From: Pseudoruegeria sp039972875
GTDB taxonomy: Bacteria > Pseudomonadota > Alphaproteobacteria > Rhodobacterales > Rhodobacteraceae
Direction of reading: 5' to 3'
Length of the DNA: 64,000 nucleotides
Assembly: GCA_039972875.1 (NCBI GenBank)
Contig: JBDWMA010000063.1
Coordinates: 1 to 64,000, forward strand
Position numbers and translations under genes: made by a program. The notes beneath the pieces were generated by a model. The model was not told where the DNA came from, made no database searches, and was given only the letters and a program-made list of their open reading frames with translations. Positions within the stretch are counted from its first letter, which is position 1; each line of letters opens with the position of its first letter. This document shows positions 43,418 to 52,512 of this stretch, piece after piece.

Positions 43418-43527
43418 ACATGCTCCGAACGTTTAGGGGCCCAAAGGAGTTTAAACAGTATGACGAAGCCCTTGCATTGACCAGATTCATTCGGTTCATT
43501 GCAACAATATGAATTGAAAGGCCCACC

Positions 43528-44700
43528 ATGGAGTCCCTCCGACAATCCCCAACTGACCCAGTGTTTGTGCAGAACCCTTATCCCTTTTACGACTCTCTCC
43601 GTACCCATGGGGATTTGTTTTACTGGGAAGACTATGACATGGTCTGTGCCCAGAGTTACGCTGCCGTAAACATGCTGTTACGTGATCGCAGGCTCGGTCG
43701 CGAAATCCCATCCGATCAGCGAAACCCTATCCCAGAGCGGTTACAACCCTTTTATGATGTCGAAGCCCATTCCATGTTGGAGCTTGAAGGCCCCAAACAG
43801 AAAAGACTGCGCGGGTTGGTGTTGCGAGCTTTCACCTCTCGCCGGATCAAGGCGCTGGGACCAGAAATAGAAGCCCTCTGCCATAGCTTAATCGACCAGT
43901 TCCCTACAGGAGAAGTTGATCTGCTCACGGCCTATGCGCAGGAAATTCCCGTGATCATTATTGCACGTTTGCTCGGCGTCCCAGAAGAAATAAGGGGGGA
44001 TCTGCTGCGATGGTCCAATGCGATGGTCACCATGTATCAGGCCGGACGCACCGCCAAGGACGAGGCCGCCGCTATCTCTGCCACAATCGATTTTGTCGAC
44101 TTCATGCGTGGACATGTTGAAGCGCGCCGTTCAACACCAAAGGATGATCTGATCTCCGAATTAATCGCAGCCGAAGAAGACGGAGAGCGACTGTCCACCG
44201 ATGAACTTATTACCACATGTATTCTGCTTTTGAATGCAGGCCATGAGGCCACCGTCCACAGTATGGGAAATGGCATAAAAACCTTGTTGGAACGTGGGTT
44301 GATTGCGCAAACGGATGGCATCGAGACACTGACCGAAGAAATACTTCGGTTTGATCCTCCACTTCATATGTTCACCCGTTGGGCCTATGAGGACATTGAT
44401 GTTGGCAAACAACGCATCAAAGCTGGAACGCAGGTCGGGTGTCTTCTGGCCGCCGCCAATCGTGATCCGGAAATCTGGGAGGATCCACAACTATTTGACC
44501 CCAAACGGTTTATTAAACCAAACACCAGCTTTGGGGCTGGGGCACATTTTTGTGTAGGTGCGCCTCTGGCCAGACTGGAACTACAAATTGCATTACCGAT
44601 TTTATTTGGGCGCTGCCCAAACCTAGCCTTCGCGGCCCCCCCAAGTTACGGAAACGTCTATCACTTCCATGGATTAACCTCGTTGCGTGTCCGCTATTGA
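43528..44700 (+). CDS. Cytochrome P450
   Basis: 390 residues, a soluble class I-type bacterial P450. Heme ligand Cys ~342 lies in FGAGAHFCVGAPLAR. The I-helix oxygen-activation motif is LLNAGHEATVHSMG, and ExxR is EEILRF. No ferredoxin or ferredoxin reductase gene is beside it, so redox partners are elsewhere. Substrate unknown. It is divergent from dctB with a 110-base gap. Confidence 0.92.
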   Translation: MESLRQSPTDPVFVQNPYPFYDSLRTHGDLFYWEDYDMVCAQSYAAVNMLLRDRRLGREIPSDQRNPIPERLQPFYDVEAHSMLELEGPKQKRLRGLVLRAFTSRRIKALGPEIEALCHSLIDQFPTGEVDLLTAYAQEIPVIIIARLLGVPEEIRGDLLRWSNAMVTMYQAGRTAKDEAAAISATIDFVDFMRGHVEARRSTPKDDLISELIAAEEDGERLSTDELITTCILLLNAGHEATVHSMGNGIKTLLERGLIAQTDGIETLTEEILRFDPPLHMFTRWAYEDIDVGKQRIKAGTQVGCLLAAANRDPEIWEDPQLFDPKRFIKPNTSFGAGAHFCVGAPLARLELQIALPILFGRCPNLAFAAPPSYGNVYHFHGLTSLRVRY

Positions 44701-44787
44701 TCCCCCATCAACAGGGCGCGGTCAATCATCGCCACCCGCAAGAGGTAAAATGCCTCGCGCGGGCGGCTGCTATCCAGTTACAACTGA

Positions 44788-45249
44788 TCAAAGGGGCAAC
44801 AAATTGGTGGATTTCAACTCCTCCATCGACAGTAACGCAGTGACATTATAAATCCGAACTTCACCAATCAAAGCTTGATAAAACACATCATACGCACGGG
44901 CATTTTCAACACGAACTTTGAGGATATAATCGATATCCCCAGCCAGCCGATGCGCCTCTTGAACTTCGGGGCGTTCCTTGAGCGTTTTCAGAAATTTTTG
45001 CTGCCACTCAGACTCATGTTCTGAGGTTCTGATTAGCACGAAGAAACAAGCCTCAAACCCCAGTGCTTCGGCATCCAGCATCACGGTTTGTTGCTTGATA
45101 ATCCCCGACCCTCGCAGCTTGCGGATTCTATTCCACACAGGCGTCTTGGAAGAGCCCACTTTGCGTGCAATTTCATCCAGAGACTGCCCCGCATCGCGTT
45201 GCAGCTCCCCAAGAATTTTCCGGTCTACCTCATCCAGTCGGACAGACAT
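44788..45249 (-). CDS. Lrp/AsnC family transcriptional regulator
   Basis: 153 residues. The N-terminal helix-turn-helix is LDEVDRKILGELQRDAGQSLDEIARKVGSSKTPVWNRIRKLRGSGII, and the RAM/ACT-like effector domain contains HRLAGDIDYILKVRVENARAYDVFYQ. It is divergent from the sulfate-reduction operon starting at 45392, its probable target. The shared gap has an imperfect AATAT-CCT-ATATT repeat at 45347-45359. Confidence 0.9.
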   Translation of the reverse strand: MSVRLDEVDRKILGELQRDAGQSLDEIARKVGSSKTPVWNRIRKLRGSGIIKQQTVMLDAEALGFEACFFVLIRTSEHESEWQQKFLKTLKERPEVQEAHRLAGDIDYILKVRVENARAYDVFYQALIGEVRIYNVTALLSMEELKSTNLLPL

Positions 45250-45391
45250 TCCATGTTTCCCTTCAATTCAGAACAAACAGACTTCCAGATCCGAATGTCG
45301 GGACATACGTCCTTATTGGCAAGCGCATATAGTAAAATAGTGGGAAAATATCCTATATTAGACATCAGAAACACACAAAGGGTGACTTCAG

Positions 45392-46786
45392 GTGCAACAT
45401 TTTCCGATCTTTCTGGCCGTCGCGGGCCGCAAAATCGCCCTTTCGGGTGGTGGCGCTGCTGCTGTGGCCAAGGTTCGGTTGTTACTGAAAACCGAAGCAC
45501 ACATCTTTGTCTACGCCCCTAATCCGGTCCAAGAAATTGCCGATTGGGCAGATGCTGGAAAACTCACACTATTGCGGCGTGATTTTCAGGCAGATGACGC
45601 CATCGACACGGCATTGTTCTACGCTGCAAACGAAGATGACATTCTGGACACGAAATTCGCCGCCTTGGCAAAAACCGATGGCGCAATGGTCAATATTGTC
45701 GACAATTTGGCCGACAGCGAATTTCTAACGCCCGCGATTGTGGACCGCGACCCAGTGACCATCGCTATTGGTACCGAAGGGGCGGCCCCGGTTCTGGCCC
45801 GTGCAATCAAACGCGATCTAGAGGAACGGCTTCCCGCACAGCTCGGTGTCTTAGCCAAGATCGGTAAATCTTTTCGCGCATCAGCAAAGGCCCTGCCCTT
45901 TGGTCGAGCCCGTCGTGATTTCTGGTCCTCATATTATTTTGCGAAAGGCCCTGCAGCGATTGATCACGGCACCGATGCCGTTAAAACGACGTTATACGCG
46001 CTCCTAAACGAACACCTTGGCCAGAGCCAGCCTACTGGACATGTGGATTTTGTCGGTGCAGGCCCTGGCGACCCAGAGCTTTTGACCCTCAAGGCACGAA
46101 ATGCGCTCCATGAGGCGGATGTGGTTTTGCATGACCGTTTGGTTCCCTCTGAGATCCTCGAACTTGCCCGCCGCGAGGCTACGATTATCGAAACGGGCAA
46201 GACCGGATTTGGGCAAGCCATGTCGCAATCTGATATCAATGCTCTGATTATTGAACATGCATCCCTCGGCGCGCAGGTTGTTCGTTTGAAATCCGGTGAC
46301 CCCACTGTGTTTGGTCGTCTAGACGAAGAGATCGACGCGCTAAACGCGGCCTCTATTAGCTGGCGGATCGTTCCGGGCATCACGGCAGCCTCTGCTGCTG
46401 TGGCAGCCATCGGTCAAAGCCTCACCAAACGCGACCGCAACGGGTCGGTTCGACTGTTGACGGCGCATGATATGCAAGGCTTTGCAGAGCATGACTGGAA
46501 AACACTAGCCCGCCCCGGCACCGTCGCCGCCATTTACATGGGCAAAACCGCTGCTCGCTTTATCCAGGGGCGCCTGCTGATGCATGGCGCTGCTGCTGAT
46601 ACCCCAGTCACCCTTATTGAAAACGCCAGCCAGCCAAGCCAGCGCATCCTTGCGACGACTTTGGCTGAGCTGACCACCGCCCTTGCCGAAACCCCGCTGA
46701 CGGGCCCGGCACTCACCCTTTATGGTTTAGCGCCCCGCGCGGCGCTGGATCTTGCAGAGACCTTGAATGAAAAGGAATTCGCGTAA
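45392..46786 (+). CDS. cysG: Siroheme synthase
   Basis: 464 residues starting at GTG 45392. The N-terminal precorrin-2 dehydrogenase/ferrochelatase domain (FLAVAGRKIALSGGGAAAVAKVRLLL, residues ~5-200) is fused to a uroporphyrinogen-III methyltransferase (GHVDFVGAGPGDPELLTLKARNAL, VLHDRLV, VVRLKSGDPTVFGR...). It makes siroheme for the sulfite reductase encoded two genes downstream. The stop shares one base with the next start (TAATG). Confidence 0.94.
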   Translation: MQHFPIFLAVAGRKIALSGGGAAAVAKVRLLLKTEAHIFVYAPNPVQEIADWADAGKLTLLRRDFQADDAIDTALFYAANEDDILDTKFAALAKTDGAMVNIVDNLADSEFLTPAIVDRDPVTIAIGTEGAAPVLARAIKRDLEERLPAQLGVLAKIGKSFRASAKALPFGRARRDFWSSYYFAKGPAAIDHGTDAVKTTLYALLNEHLGQSQPTGHVDFVGAGPGDPELLTLKARNALHEADVVLHDRLVPSEILELARREATIIETGKTGFGQAMSQSDINALIIEHASLGAQVVRLKSGDPTVFGRLDEEIDALNAASISWRIVPGITAASAAVAAIGQSLTKRDRNGSVRLLTAHDMQGFAEHDWKTLARPGTVAAIYMGKTAARFIQGRLLMHGAAADTPVTLIENASQPSQRILATTLAELTTALAETPLTGPALTLYGLAPRAALDLAETLNEKEFA

Positions 46787-47088
46787 TGGCACGCCAATTC
46801 ACCCCTAAAGTTGTGACAGCAAATACCCTGATTGAAGGGGACGTTGTTTATTTGGATTCCCAAAACGCATGGACCTCTCATCATGCAGAGGCGGCGTTGT
46901 TTGACGACGAAGAATTGGCAAACGACCGCCTCGCCTTTGGCGCAGCACAGAGCGAAACCGTTGTTGGTGTTTACCTCGCCGATGCCACAGCTGGTGAAAA
47001 CGGTCCCACCCCCACCCACTTCCGCGAGGAGTTCCGCGCCGTCGGACCCTCCAACTACAATCATGGCAAGCAAGCGGAGCAGGCATAA
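46786..47088 (+). CDS. DUF2849 protein of the sulfite reductase operon
   Basis: 100 residues: KVVTANTLIEGDVVYLDSQNAWTSHHAEAALFDDEE and SETVVGVYLADA match DUF2849. It is regularly encoded between siroheme synthase and sulfite reductase in alphaproteobacteria, so an accessory role in sulfite reduction is likely. Exact function unknown. TAATG overlaps at both ends imply tight translational coupling. Confidence 0.85.
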   Translation: MARQFTPKVVTANTLIEGDVVYLDSQNAWTSHHAEAALFDDEELANDRLAFGAAQSETVVGVYLADATAGENGPTPTHFREEFRAVGPSNYNHGKQAEQA

Positions 47089-48758
47089 TGTATAAGTATA
47101 ATGATTTCGACGAAGCTTTTATTCGGTCCCGCACAGCACAGTTCCGCAAGCAGGTGGAACGTCGCGTCGCAGGTAACTTGACCGAAGACGAATTTAAACC
47201 ACTGCGCTTGATGAATGGTTTGTATTTGCAATTGCACGCTTACATGCTGCGGGTTGCGATTCCATATGGTACGTTGAATTCCGGTCAGATGCGCCAGCTC
47301 GCCTTTATTGCGGACAAATGGGACAAGGGCTACGGCCATTTCACCACACGTCAGAACATCCAGTACAACTGGCCAAAACTGACGGATGTACCTGATATGC
47401 TGGATGCTTTGGCTGATGTAGAAATGCACGCCAACCAAACATCGGGCAACACTATCCGTAACGTGACCAGCGACCATTTCGCCGGTGCCGCCCCGGATGA
47501 GATCGAAGACCCACGTGCTGTGGCTGAATTGCTGCGTCAGTGGTCTACCGACCACCCAGAATTTCAATTTCTGGGCCGCAAATTCAAAATCGCCGTCGGC
47601 GCATCAGATCAGGACCGCGCGGTTCTGAAAGCCCATGACCTTGCCGTGCGTGTTGTGAAAAACGACGCAGGTGAAACTGGATATGAGATCATCATCGGAG
47701 GCGGATTGGGCCGCACGCCAATGATCGGCAAAGTGTTGCAAGACTTTTTGCCGCGCGAAGATTTGCTCCCTTATGTAGAAAGCGTTCTGACCGTCTATAA
47801 CACGCTGGGGCGTCGCGATAACAAATACAAAGCTCGGATCAAAATCACCGTCCATGAAAATGGACTCGATGAGATCCGCGCCCTTGTCGAGGAACAATTC
47901 GCACTGCTTCAGCCAACGTTCAACGGATTCGATCAGGAGCTTCTGGAAGAGATCAAGACTTACTTCCCGGCCCCATCCTACATCAACGCTCCGCTGGATG
48001 CCTATGAAGTTGCGTACAAAAATGATCCTGTCTTCCGCAGCTGGGTCGACACGAACCTAAGTGCGCACAAGAACGAGAATTACGCTATCGCAACGATCTC
48101 GATCAAAAAGCATGGTGACACACCGGGGGACGCCAGCAGTGAACAAATGCGCGTCATGGCGGATCTGGCCGAAGAATTCAGCCACGATGAGCTGCGCATC
48201 AGCCACGAGCAGAACGTTATCCTACCGCATGTGCACAAGAGCCACTTGCCTATGATCCACGCCCGCCTGCATCAGGTTGGTTTGGCCACGGCGAACATTG
48301 GTCTGGTGTCTGATATCATCGCATGTCCCGGCATGGATTATTGTGCCCTTGCGACAGCACGTTCGATCCCGGTCGCTCAGAAAATCGCAACGCGGTTTGA
48401 TGAGCTAAAGCTGGAGCATGATATCGGCGCCCTAAAGATTAAGATCTCTGGCTGTATCAATGCCTGTGGCCATCACCACGTCGGCCATATTGGGATCCTT
48501 GGTTTGGATCGCGCCGGGGTTGAGAATTACCAGATCACTCTGGGCGGAGACGGTTCGGAAAATGCTGCGATTGGCGAACGTGCTGGTCCCGGTTTTGCCT
48601 ATGACGAAATCGTACCTGCCATTGAACGTCTGGTTCTAGGCTATCTCGACCTACGTAATACTCCTGAGGAAACCTTCCTCGACGCTTATCGCCGCCTTGG
48701 CGCTGCGCCTTTCAAAGCAATCCTTTATCCGGAGGCTAAGACACGAAATGCCGCTTGA
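47088..48758 (+). CDS. cysI: Assimilatory sulfite reductase, siroheme/4Fe-4S subunit
   Basis: 556 residues. The cluster-siroheme cysteines are in CPGMDYC and CINAC near residues 412-455. Two nitrite/sulfite reductase half-domains are visible (YGHFTTRQNIQYNW, and later VGHIGILGLDR). It reduces sulfite to sulfide, probably with electrons from ferredoxin via the Fpr encoded downstream, since no CysJ flavoprotein is present. Nitrite reductase is the alternative, but the cys context favours sulfite. Confidence 0.93.
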   Translation: MYKYNDFDEAFIRSRTAQFRKQVERRVAGNLTEDEFKPLRLMNGLYLQLHAYMLRVAIPYGTLNSGQMRQLAFIADKWDKGYGHFTTRQNIQYNWPKLTDVPDMLDALADVEMHANQTSGNTIRNVTSDHFAGAAPDEIEDPRAVAELLRQWSTDHPEFQFLGRKFKIAVGASDQDRAVLKAHDLAVRVVKNDAGETGYEIIIGGGLGRTPMIGKVLQDFLPREDLLPYVESVLTVYNTLGRRDNKYKARIKITVHENGLDEIRALVEEQFALLQPTFNGFDQELLEEIKTYFPAPSYINAPLDAYEVAYKNDPVFRSWVDTNLSAHKNENYAIATISIKKHGDTPGDASSEQMRVMADLAEEFSHDELRISHEQNVILPHVHKSHLPMIHARLHQVGLATANIGLVSDIIACPGMDYCALATARSIPVAQKIATRFDELKLEHDIGALKIKISGCINACGHHHVGHIGILGLDRAGVENYQITLGGDGSENAAIGERAGPGFAYDEIVPAIERLVLGYLDLRNTPEETFLDAYRRLGAAPFKAILYPEAKTRNAA

Positions 48759-49503
48759 AGCCCCTACAGAATCCGTCGTCGGCCGCGTTAAAACACTGAA
48801 CGCGCGTTATAAACATCATTCTGCAACTTCCGTTCTTGAACGGGCTTTGCAGGATGCACAGGTTGGGCGCACTGCGCTGGTCTCCTCTTTTGGGGCGGAG
48901 TCTGTCGTATTGTTACACATGGTTTCGATCATGGATCGCACAACGCCAGTTTTGTTTTTGGACACTGAAATGCTGTTTCCAGAAACACTGTCCTATCAGC
49001 AAGAGCTGTCAGAACGGCTTGGTCTAAACAATGTGCAGGTCATCAAACCGCCACGGGACGAAGTGTTTCTGAAAGACAATGAAGGTCTTCTGCATCAATC
49101 AGACACCAACGCGTGCTGTAACTTGCGCAAAACACAGCCCCTTCAGCGCGCGCTAGCGCCATATGACGCTTGGATCACAGGTCGGAAACGGTTCCAATCC
49201 GGTCAACGAGCCGATTTGGATTTCTTTGAGAACGAAAAAAACCTGCGGATCAAAGTAAATCCATTGGCGCATTGGGACCGTCTTGCGGTTGCCGAATATA
49301 TGGTTGAAAATCGGCTACCACGACACCCACTGGTCGCCAAAGGCTATCCTTCTATCGGCTGTGCGCCGTGCACTTCGCCCGTAGAAGAGGGTGAAGATGA
49401 ACGTGCAGGCCGTTGGCGGAACACAGAAAAAACAGAATGCGGCATCCATTTCGTTGATGGGCGCATGGTACGCGGCCCCCTGCCGCAAGGAGCGACACAA
49501 TGA
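48748..49503 (+). CDS. cysH: Adenylyl-sulfate (APS/PAPS) reductase
   Basis: 251 residues. It reduces activated sulfate to sulfite using thioredoxin. The catalytic C-terminal cysteine is in KTECGIHF. The paired cysteines NACCNLRK and CAPC, which bind a 4Fe-4S cluster, mark the APS-using (assimilatory) subtype rather than the E. coli PAPS type. ATG 48748 overlaps the cysI stop by 11 bases, with GGAGG upstream. Confidence 0.92.
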   Translation: MPLEAPTESVVGRVKTLNARYKHHSATSVLERALQDAQVGRTALVSSFGAESVVLLHMVSIMDRTTPVLFLDTEMLFPETLSYQQELSERLGLNNVQVIKPPRDEVFLKDNEGLLHQSDTNACCNLRKTQPLQRALAPYDAWITGRKRFQSGQRADLDFFENEKNLRIKVNPLAHWDRLAVAEYMVENRLPRHPLVAKGYPSIGCAPCTSPVEEGEDERAGRWRNTEKTECGIHFVDGRMVRGPLPQGATQ

Positions 49504-49919
49504 GCGTTATTGTAACCGATACAGGTTTTGGAACCGATGATTGGACCGCTGATATCATCGCAGTGGCCGATCTTGCTGCCAACGATGCGAGCCCTGCAAT
49601 TGCGATTGATCTGAACTCTGATTCTGATCCATCCCTCCTGAGGGAACGTCTTGCAGACATCGACATGATCCGCATCGATTTTCCCAGCTTTGCAGATGGC
49701 CGTGGGTTCACCATTGCCAAACGTCTGCGCCAAATGGGTTACTCTGGCCGGTTGCGGGCACGTGGTCATGTGATCAGCGATCAATATGCCATGGCCCGTC
49801 GTGTTGGTTTTGACGAAGTCGAAATCAATGATGATTTGGCGGCCCGCCAACCTGAATCCGAATGGCTTTTTCGTGCCAACTGGAAAGCCAGCGATTATCA
49901 GAACCGCCTGCGGGCCTAA
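49500..49919 (+). CDS. DUF934 protein of the sulfate reduction operon
   Basis: 139 residues overlapping cysH by four bases (ATGA). The block IRIDFPSFADGRGFTIAKRLRQMGYSGRLRARGHVISDQYAMARRVGFDEVEI is characteristic of DUF934. It is consistently found beside cysH/cysI in proteobacteria and is thought to be an accessory sulfite reduction protein. Mechanism unknown. Confidence 0.88.
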   Translation: MSVIVTDTGFGTDDWTADIIAVADLAANDASPAIAIDLNSDSDPSLLRERLADIDMIRIDFPSFADGRGFTIAKRLRQMGYSGRLRARGHVISDQYAMARRVGFDEVEINDDLAARQPESEWLFRANWKASDYQNRLRA

Positions 49920-49965
49920 GCCGCATACCGTACTGACTACATTCACCTTATGACACATGCAGAGG

Positions 49966-49984
49966 GCGGAGGATTTTCCTCCGC
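49966..49984 (+). promoter_or_regulatory. Hairpin covering the SD-like sequence before fpr
   Basis: GCGGAGGA-TTT-TCCTCCGC is a perfect 8-base stem ending eight bases before ATG 49993. It contains the only good Shine-Dalgarno-like GGAGGA in this region. Confidence 0.45.
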
Positions 49985-49992
49985 TGATTGAT

Positions 49993-50841
49993 ATGAACGA
50001 ACAGACAAACGTGACACAAGCGCCCGCAAAAGCCGTCCCCACCCTACCCGACGCCCAGACTGTAACCGAGGTTAAGCACTGGACGGACCGGCTGTTTTCC
50101 TTCCGTTGTACACGACCAGCATCTTTGCGGTTCCGCTCCGGCGAATTCGTAATGATCGGTTTGATGAATGACCCGGATCCTAAGACCGGCAAGGTCAAAC
50201 CATTGCTGCGCGCCTATTCCATCGCCTCCCCGAGCTGGGACGAAGAGATGGAATTCTACTCAATCAAAGTGCAGGACGGTCCACTAACTTCTCGCCTTCA
50301 GCACATCAAAGTCGGCGATGAAATTATTCTCCGCCCCAAACCTGTTGGTACCTTGGTACATGACGCATTAATTCCGGGCAAACGCATCTGGTTCTTTGCA
50401 ACTGGAACAGGCTTTGCTCCCTTTGCATCGCTTCTGCGTGAACCACAGACCTATGAGGATTACGATGAGGTCATCATCACCCACACTTGCCGCGAAGTCG
50501 GCGAGTTGGAGTATGGCGCCAAGCTCATCGAAGATGTCAAAAACGATGAAATGCTCGCGGAATTGATGGGCGAAGGGTTCGCGGATAAAATCCGTTACTA
50601 CCCGACAACCACACGCGAAGAGAGCCCAAAGATGGGTCGTATCACCGATCTGATGCGCTCCGGTGAAGTCTATAAGGATCTTAACGTTGATCCAATCAAC
50701 CCGGAGTCTGATCGTGCAATGGTCTGTGGCAACCTCGCCTTTAACATCGACATCAAAGAGCTGCTAGAGGGATATGGCCTTGAAGAAGGTGCCAATTCAA
50801 AGCCCGCACAATACGTGGTTGAGAAAGCATTTCTGGATTAA
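49993..50841 (+). CDS. fpr: Ferredoxin-NADP reductase
   Basis: About 282 residues. The FAD-binding RxYS is RAYSIASPSWDE, the NADP-binding region GTGFAPFASLLR, and the end YVVEKAFLD is typical of this family. It probably supplies reduced ferredoxin to the sulfite reductase of the same operon. ATG 49957 is possible in frame, but ATG 49993 gives the normal N-terminus. A short gap of about 73 bases with a hairpin separates it from DUF934. Confidence 0.9.
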   Translation: MNEQTNVTQAPAKAVPTLPDAQTVTEVKHWTDRLFSFRCTRPASLRFRSGEFVMIGLMNDPDPKTGKVKPLLRAYSIASPSWDEEMEFYSIKVQDGPLTSRLQHIKVGDEIILRPKPVGTLVHDALIPGKRIWFFATGTGFAPFASLLREPQTYEDYDEVIITHTCREVGELEYGAKLIEDVKNDEMLAELMGEGFADKIRYYPTTTREESPKMGRITDLMRSGEVYKDLNVDPINPESDRAMVCGNLAFNIDIKELLEGYGLEEGANSKPAQYVVEKAFLD

Positions 50842-50896
50842 GATTGTCCGCGACTGATTTCAGACATTGATCGGATCAGCAGCAACAAAAACAAAA

Positions 50897-50924
50897 AAAA
50901 CGCCGCCTGATTGGGCGGCGTTTT
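50897..50924. terminator. Bidirectional terminator after fpr
   Basis: AAAACGCCGCC-TGATTG-GGCGGCGTTTT, with A8 on the left and T4 on the right, ends both fpr and the convergent Ala-rich gene. Confidence 0.85.
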
Positions 50925-50944
50925 CGTTTGTCAGGAATGTAGGC

Positions 50945-51736
50945 TTACATGCCTAAAGCCACCTTAACTTGATCAAGAGCCGCTTGTAGCAAAGCCGGGT
51001 TAGACGCTGCTTGCTCTACAGTGGTTTTCAGCAGTGCTTTCTGAGCGTCATCCATTGGTGCAGCATCAATCAACTGATTTACAGTATCCTGGCTGAACGT
51101 CGCCGCCGTAAAGGCATCGGTCGTCGCTGCAGTATCTGCCACCGCGTCAGTTGCTGTGTCAGTTGCTTCGGTTACAGACTCCGTAACTGCGTCTGTGGCT
51201 TCAGTGGCCAGCTCTGTAGCAGCTTCGGTTGCATCTGTGGCCGCCTCAGTAGCTGCGTCGGTGGTCTCGGTCGCCAATGCAGTCGCTGATTCAGTGGCTT
51301 TTGTTGCCGCTGCAGTCGCAGATTCGACAGCATCCGTCGTCGCTTCAGTTGCAGAATCGGCAGCCTCAGTGGCCAGCTCTGTGGCCTCACCAGCTGTATC
51401 GGTGACAGCATCCGCGGCATCTTTTGCCATTTCAGCAGCCGCCTCAGTTGCCTCATCGGCAGCGGCCTCAACAGCGTCAGCAGCTTCTGTTGCCAGGTCT
51501 GTCGCAGCTTCGACAGCCTCTGTAGCGGCTTCTTCAACTGCATCAGTGGCTTCTTCGGTGACTTCAGCAGCCGCATCAGCAGCAGCCTCAACAGCTTCTT
51601 TAACGGCCTCTTTGGCCTCTTGCGCTGCACCTTTGGCCTCTTCAACAGCCGTCGCCGGTTCCTGCTGCTGATAGATAGCATAGCCAGCCACACCAGCGGC
51701 GGCCAACAATAAAACGACGATTATATTCTTGTTCAT
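50945..51736 (-). CDS. Membrane-anchored alanine/glutamate-rich repeat protein
   Basis: 263 residues. An N-terminal membrane anchor (residues 3-20, NIIVVLLLAAAGVAGYAIY) precedes about 180 residues made almost only of Ala, Glu, Asp, Thr, Val and Lys. These run in short helical repeats like ATEAADAVEAA, close to an 11-residue period, as in LEA-like proteins. A compact C-terminal domain (FSQDTVNQLIDAAPMDDAQKALLKTTVEQAASNPALLQAALDQVKVALG) follows. It is probably a periplasmic or envelope helical rod. Function unknown. The antisense frame is also open because of the biased composition. Confidence 0.75.
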   Translation of the reverse strand: MNKNIIVVLLLAAAGVAGYAIYQQQEPATAVEEAKGAAQEAKEAVKEAVEAAADAAAEVTEEATDAVEEAATEAVEAATDLATEAADAVEAAADEATEAAAEMAKDAADAVTDTAGEATELATEAADSATEATTDAVESATAAATKATESATALATETTDAATEAATDATEAATELATEATDAVTESVTEATDTATDAVADTAATTDAFTAATFSQDTVNQLIDAAPMDDAQKALLKTTVEQAASNPALLQAALDQVKVALGM

Positions 51737-51898
51737 ATCGAACCCTTTTAGGTCTCAAATTTCAGTTTTGTGTAGATGCCCCCAAGGGAAAACAGCCGCA
51801 AGGGGAAAATCCTGATAATAACGTCGAGACTATACGTGGAATTGCTGTTGAAAGCTCCGCGAACAGTGTCTATTTTCCCCGATATATTGACATAACTT

Positions 51899-51903
51899 AA
51901 GGA
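51899..51903 (+). promoter_or_regulatory. Ribosome-binding site of infC deciding an ATA start
   Basis: AAGGA ends eight bases before ATA 51912. No ATG, GTG or TTG lies in frame between the upstream stop at 51888 and TTG 51996, so this site supports the unusual start. Confidence 0.7.
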
Positions 51904-51911
51904 TCACGACC

Positions 51912-52457
51912 ATAGCCCGTAGACCCCACAATGCCCCGCCCCAACGTGACACAGGCCCCCGCGTTAACGAACGTATCCGCGCGCCTGAGATCCGGTTGAT
52001 TGGCGCCGAGGGCGAAAACGTCGGCGTTGTCCACCCTGCAAAAGCCATGGACCTCGCTGCTGAGGCGGGTCTTGACCTTGTTGAGATTTCCCCGAATGCG
52101 ACCCCTCCGGTTTGCAAAATCATGGACTTCGGCAAGTTCAAATATGAACAGCAAAAGCGCGAAAGCGAAGCACGTAAAAAGCAAAAAACCATCGAAGTAA
52201 AAGAGGTGAAATTTCGCCCAAATACCGATGTGCATGACTACGGCGTAAAGATGCGTAACGTGCTGAAGTTCCTTGAGAATGGGGACAAAGTAAAAATCTC
52301 CCTACGGTTTCGCGGTCGTGAAATGGCCCACCAAAATCTGGGTCGTGAATTGCTGGAACGCGTAGCTGTGGATGTCAAAGAACATGGTAAAGTCGAGAGC
52401 ATTCCAAAAATGGAAGGCCGTCAGATGATCATGATGATTGGCCCACTTCCAAAATAA
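51912..52457 (+). CDS. infC: Translation initiation factor IF-3, probable AUA start
   Basis: 181 residues from ATA 51912. The N-terminus RRPHNAPPQRDTGPRVNERIRAPEIRLIGAEGENVGVV is conserved IF-3 sequence, and starting at the next conventional codon (TTG 51996) would delete it. The C-domain (EVKFRPNTDVHDYGVKMRNVLKFLENGDKVKISLRFRGREMAHQNLG) is intact. IF-3 rejects non-canonical starts, and in E. coli an AUU start on infC mediates autoregulation, so an AUA start here would serve the same purpose. Confidence 0.93.
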   Translation: MARRPHNAPPQRDTGPRVNERIRAPEIRLIGAEGENVGVVHPAKAMDLAAEAGLDLVEISPNATPPVCKIMDFGKFKYEQQKRESEARKKQKTIEVKEVKFRPNTDVHDYGVKMRNVLKFLENGDKVKISLRFRGREMAHQNLGRELLERVAVDVKEHGKVESIPKMEGRQMIMMIGPLPK

Positions 52458-52482
52458 CAAAATCCAAAGCCCAACAGCTTTG

Positions 52483-52512
52483 AAACCCGCCTGTAATCAG
52501 GCGGGTTTTTTT
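52483..52512 (+). terminator. Intrinsic terminator of infC
   Basis: A perfect 11-base-pair stem, AAACCCGCCTG/CAGGCGGGTTT, with a TAAT loop and T7 tail, lies 25 bases past the stop. Confidence 0.92.

Noticed and set aside
44701..44787. Possible hairpin after the P450 gene
   Set aside because: Arms pair poorly and no T-run follows.
51156..51671. 171-residue serine/valine-rich plus-strand frame
   Set aside because: Arises from the biased codons of the Ala/Glu-rich gene on the other strand.
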